A stretch of DNA of 64,000 nt, taken from NCBI RefSeq assembly GCF_000426685.1, contig NZ_KE384553.1:266906-330905 (forward strand), written 5' to 3'. Source of the stretch: Solimonas flava DSM 18980. GTDB taxonomy: Bacteria; Pseudomonadota; Gammaproteobacteria; Nevskiales; Nevskiaceae. Shown piece after piece: positions 62,925 to 64,000 of the stretch. The stretch's first letter is position 1. Every line of letters starts with the position of its first letter. Below the pieces are notes generated by a model. That model was given only the letters and a program-made list of their open reading frames with translations. It had not been told where the DNA came from and did not search any database. The translations under genes were made by a program, and so were the position numbers.

Positions 62925-63844
62925 GCGCGGCGCCGCTGTTCGTCGTCGCCGCGCCGTTCTGCGGCGCCTCGCGGCTGGCGGCCGCGCTCGGTGCGCATCC
63001 GCAGCTGTACGCCGTGCCGGAAACCAATCTGTTCGTCGCCGGCACGGTCGCCGAGCTGCTGGAGATCTTCGAGCTGAGCCAGGGCAGCGACGCCGACGGC
63101 CTGCTGCGCGCGCTCGCCGAACTGGAATTCGGCGGCGAGGGCGACGAGTCCGTCGAACGCGCGCGCCAGTGGCTGGCGGCGCGCGCCGACTGGCCGACGC
63201 CGTGCGTGCTGGAGCATCTGGCGGCGCGCGTCGCGCCGCGCCGTCTGGTCGTCACCGAGACCCTGTCGGCGCTGCGGCCGCTCGACCTCGATCGCCTGTG
63301 CCGTGCCTTCCCGCAGGCCGCCGCGATCCAGCTCGTGCGTCATCCGTGGAGCCACGGCGCGCTGTTCGCCGCCTGGCTCGCCGACCGACTGTTCGTCGCC
63401 GCCGATTACCGCGACCACAGCCGCGATCTGGCGCCGATCGACCCGCAGCTCGCCTGGCTGCGTGTCAACGGCAATGTCGAGCGCGTGCTGGCGCCCGTCT
63501 ACGGCGAGCGCCTGCTGCGCGTACGCGACGAGGATTTTCGCGGCGAGCGTCTGGCGACGCTGGCAGCGATCGCCCGCCACGCCGGCGTCGCCGCCGATGC
63601 GCTGACGGTTTCCGCCCTGCAGCCGCAGGCCTGGACCTTCCACGGCTACGGCCCGCCGGCCGCGCCCTACGGTCTCGACGCCGAGCTGCTCGAGGATCTG
63701 GTGCCGGACGATGCCTCGGCCCGCCTCGACGGGCCGCTGCCGTGGCGCGGCGACGGCGTCGCGTTCGCCGCCGAGGTCGTCGCGAGTGCGCGCGCCTGCG
63801 GCTACGGGCCAGAAGAAAATCCGTCTTCGCAGAATCCGGCCTAG
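62921..63844 (+). CDS. Sulfotransferase-family protein
   Basis: A 307-residue protein. The N-terminal PAPS-binding loop looks like APFCGASRLAAAL (about residues 11-22), corresponding to the PxSGTTxL pattern, but with Cys-Gly-Ala-Ser. The second site is IQLVRHPWSHGALFAAW (about 138-154). The C-terminal part has a PYGLDAELL segment. It is a sulfotransferase fold, although the altered loop leaves activity uncertain. Its last residues are encoded by the first copy of the tandem repeat at 63831-63898. Substrate unknown; the target may be the exported product of this cluster. Confidence 0.7.
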   Translation: MSAAPLFVVAAPFCGASRLAAALGAHPQLYAVPETNLFVAGTVAELLEIFELSQGSDADGLLRALAELEFGGEGDESVERARQWLAARADWPTPCVLEHLAARVAPRRLVVTETLSALRPLDLDRLCRAFPQAAAIQLVRHPWSHGALFAAWLADRLFVAADYRDHSRDLAPIDPQLAWLRVNGNVERVLAPVYGERLLRVRDEDFRGERLATLAAIARHAGVAADALTVSALQPQAWTFHGYGPPAAPYGLDAELLEDLVPDDASARLDGPLPWRGDGVAFAAEVVASARACGYGPEENPSSQNPA

Positions 63845-63898
63845 AAGAATCCGGCTCGAAAAATCCGGCTCGAAGAATCCGGCGTAGAAGAATCCGGC
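63831..63898 (+). repeat. Tandem repeat, 14-15 bp unit
   Basis: Copies of AGAATCCGGC start at 63831, 63846, 63860 (as AAAATCCGGC), 63874 and 63889, spaced 15, 14, 14 and 15 bp by short linkers such as TCGA and CTAGA. The first copy codes for the sulfotransferase-like C terminus; the rest are noncoding. It marks the end of that gene. Nothing else is recognised in the last 100 bp except a TACACT hexamer at 63984-63989. Confidence 0.85.
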
Positions 63899-64000
63899 CG
63901 TGAGAAGCCGCCGCCGGTCCGGGCTCCGGTAGTAAAAATCGCTGGGTCCGGCGCGCCGTCACGAGCCTGTCGGCTGGCGCCCGTACACTGCGGCGCAGGC

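Noticed and set aside
63465-63962. Minus-strand frame covering the tandem repeat
   Set aside because: Repeat-derived, Arg-rich translation overlapping the sulfotransferase-like gene; no start signal.

Overview
The window is about 64 kb of a G+C-rich chromosome, densely packed with mostly vertically inherited genes. Several neighbourhoods point to a gammaproteobacterium: petABC with sspA-sspB, rsmI-lpoA-yraN-SIS protein, bamD-rluD-pgeF, proA/nadD-rsfS-rlmH, pilSR, sucCD and coq7. The base composition, the DUF1329/YCF48/RND cassette and the protein-kinase/TPR regulator suggest a Nevskiales- or Xanthomonadales-like lineage. That placement is inference; no rRNA or tRNA gene was seen.

Left end (1-4.7 kb): the leader-distal end of a type I-C-like CRISPR array, whose cas genes would lie outside the window; then a FadD-like acyl-CoA ligase, a YihY-family membrane protein, and a phasin-like protein with a clear promoter and a palindromic, PhaR-like operator.

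4.7-14.5 kb: a complete, overlapping seven-gene Nit1C nitrilase cluster on the minus strand (Sll0783-like protein, nitrilase, radical SAM, GNAT, AIR-synthase-like, MSMEG_0570-like, flavoprotein). A MocR-type regulator faces it across a region with repeated ATCAATG half-sites. DUF2970 and two multihaem cytochrome c genes follow the regulator.

14.5-25.2 kb: housekeeping genes (coq7, holA-proA-VOC-nadD-rsfS-rlmH), an MFS-acyltransferase fusion and two small membrane/periplasmic gene sets. RsfS carries a long Lys/Ala-rich tail.

25.2-30.9 kb: two unusual, divergent large genes. One encodes a Calx-beta surface protein with an internal GlyGly-type sorting signal, followed in frame by a second signal-peptide-like segment and an outer-membrane barrel. 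The other encodes a 1000-residue DNA-binding, Ser/Thr-kinase, transmembrane and TPR protein.

30.9-52 kb: core genes: rsmI, lpoA, yraN, an SIS protein, an FAD oxidase, sspBA, the bc1 complex, a GAF/histidine kinase/LuxR-type regulator set, pilSR, sucCD, nadE, bamD, rluD and pgeF, with several strong terminators.

52-64 kb: a DUF1329-YCF48-RND export cassette ends in a strong terminator. A second set then begins: TolC, an M50-like membrane domain fused to an HlyD adaptor with its HExxH motif lost, a seven-blade-like beta-propeller protein and a sulfotransferase-like protein. This last set is my best candidate for an undescribed envelope export or modification system. The window ends in a short tandem repeat.
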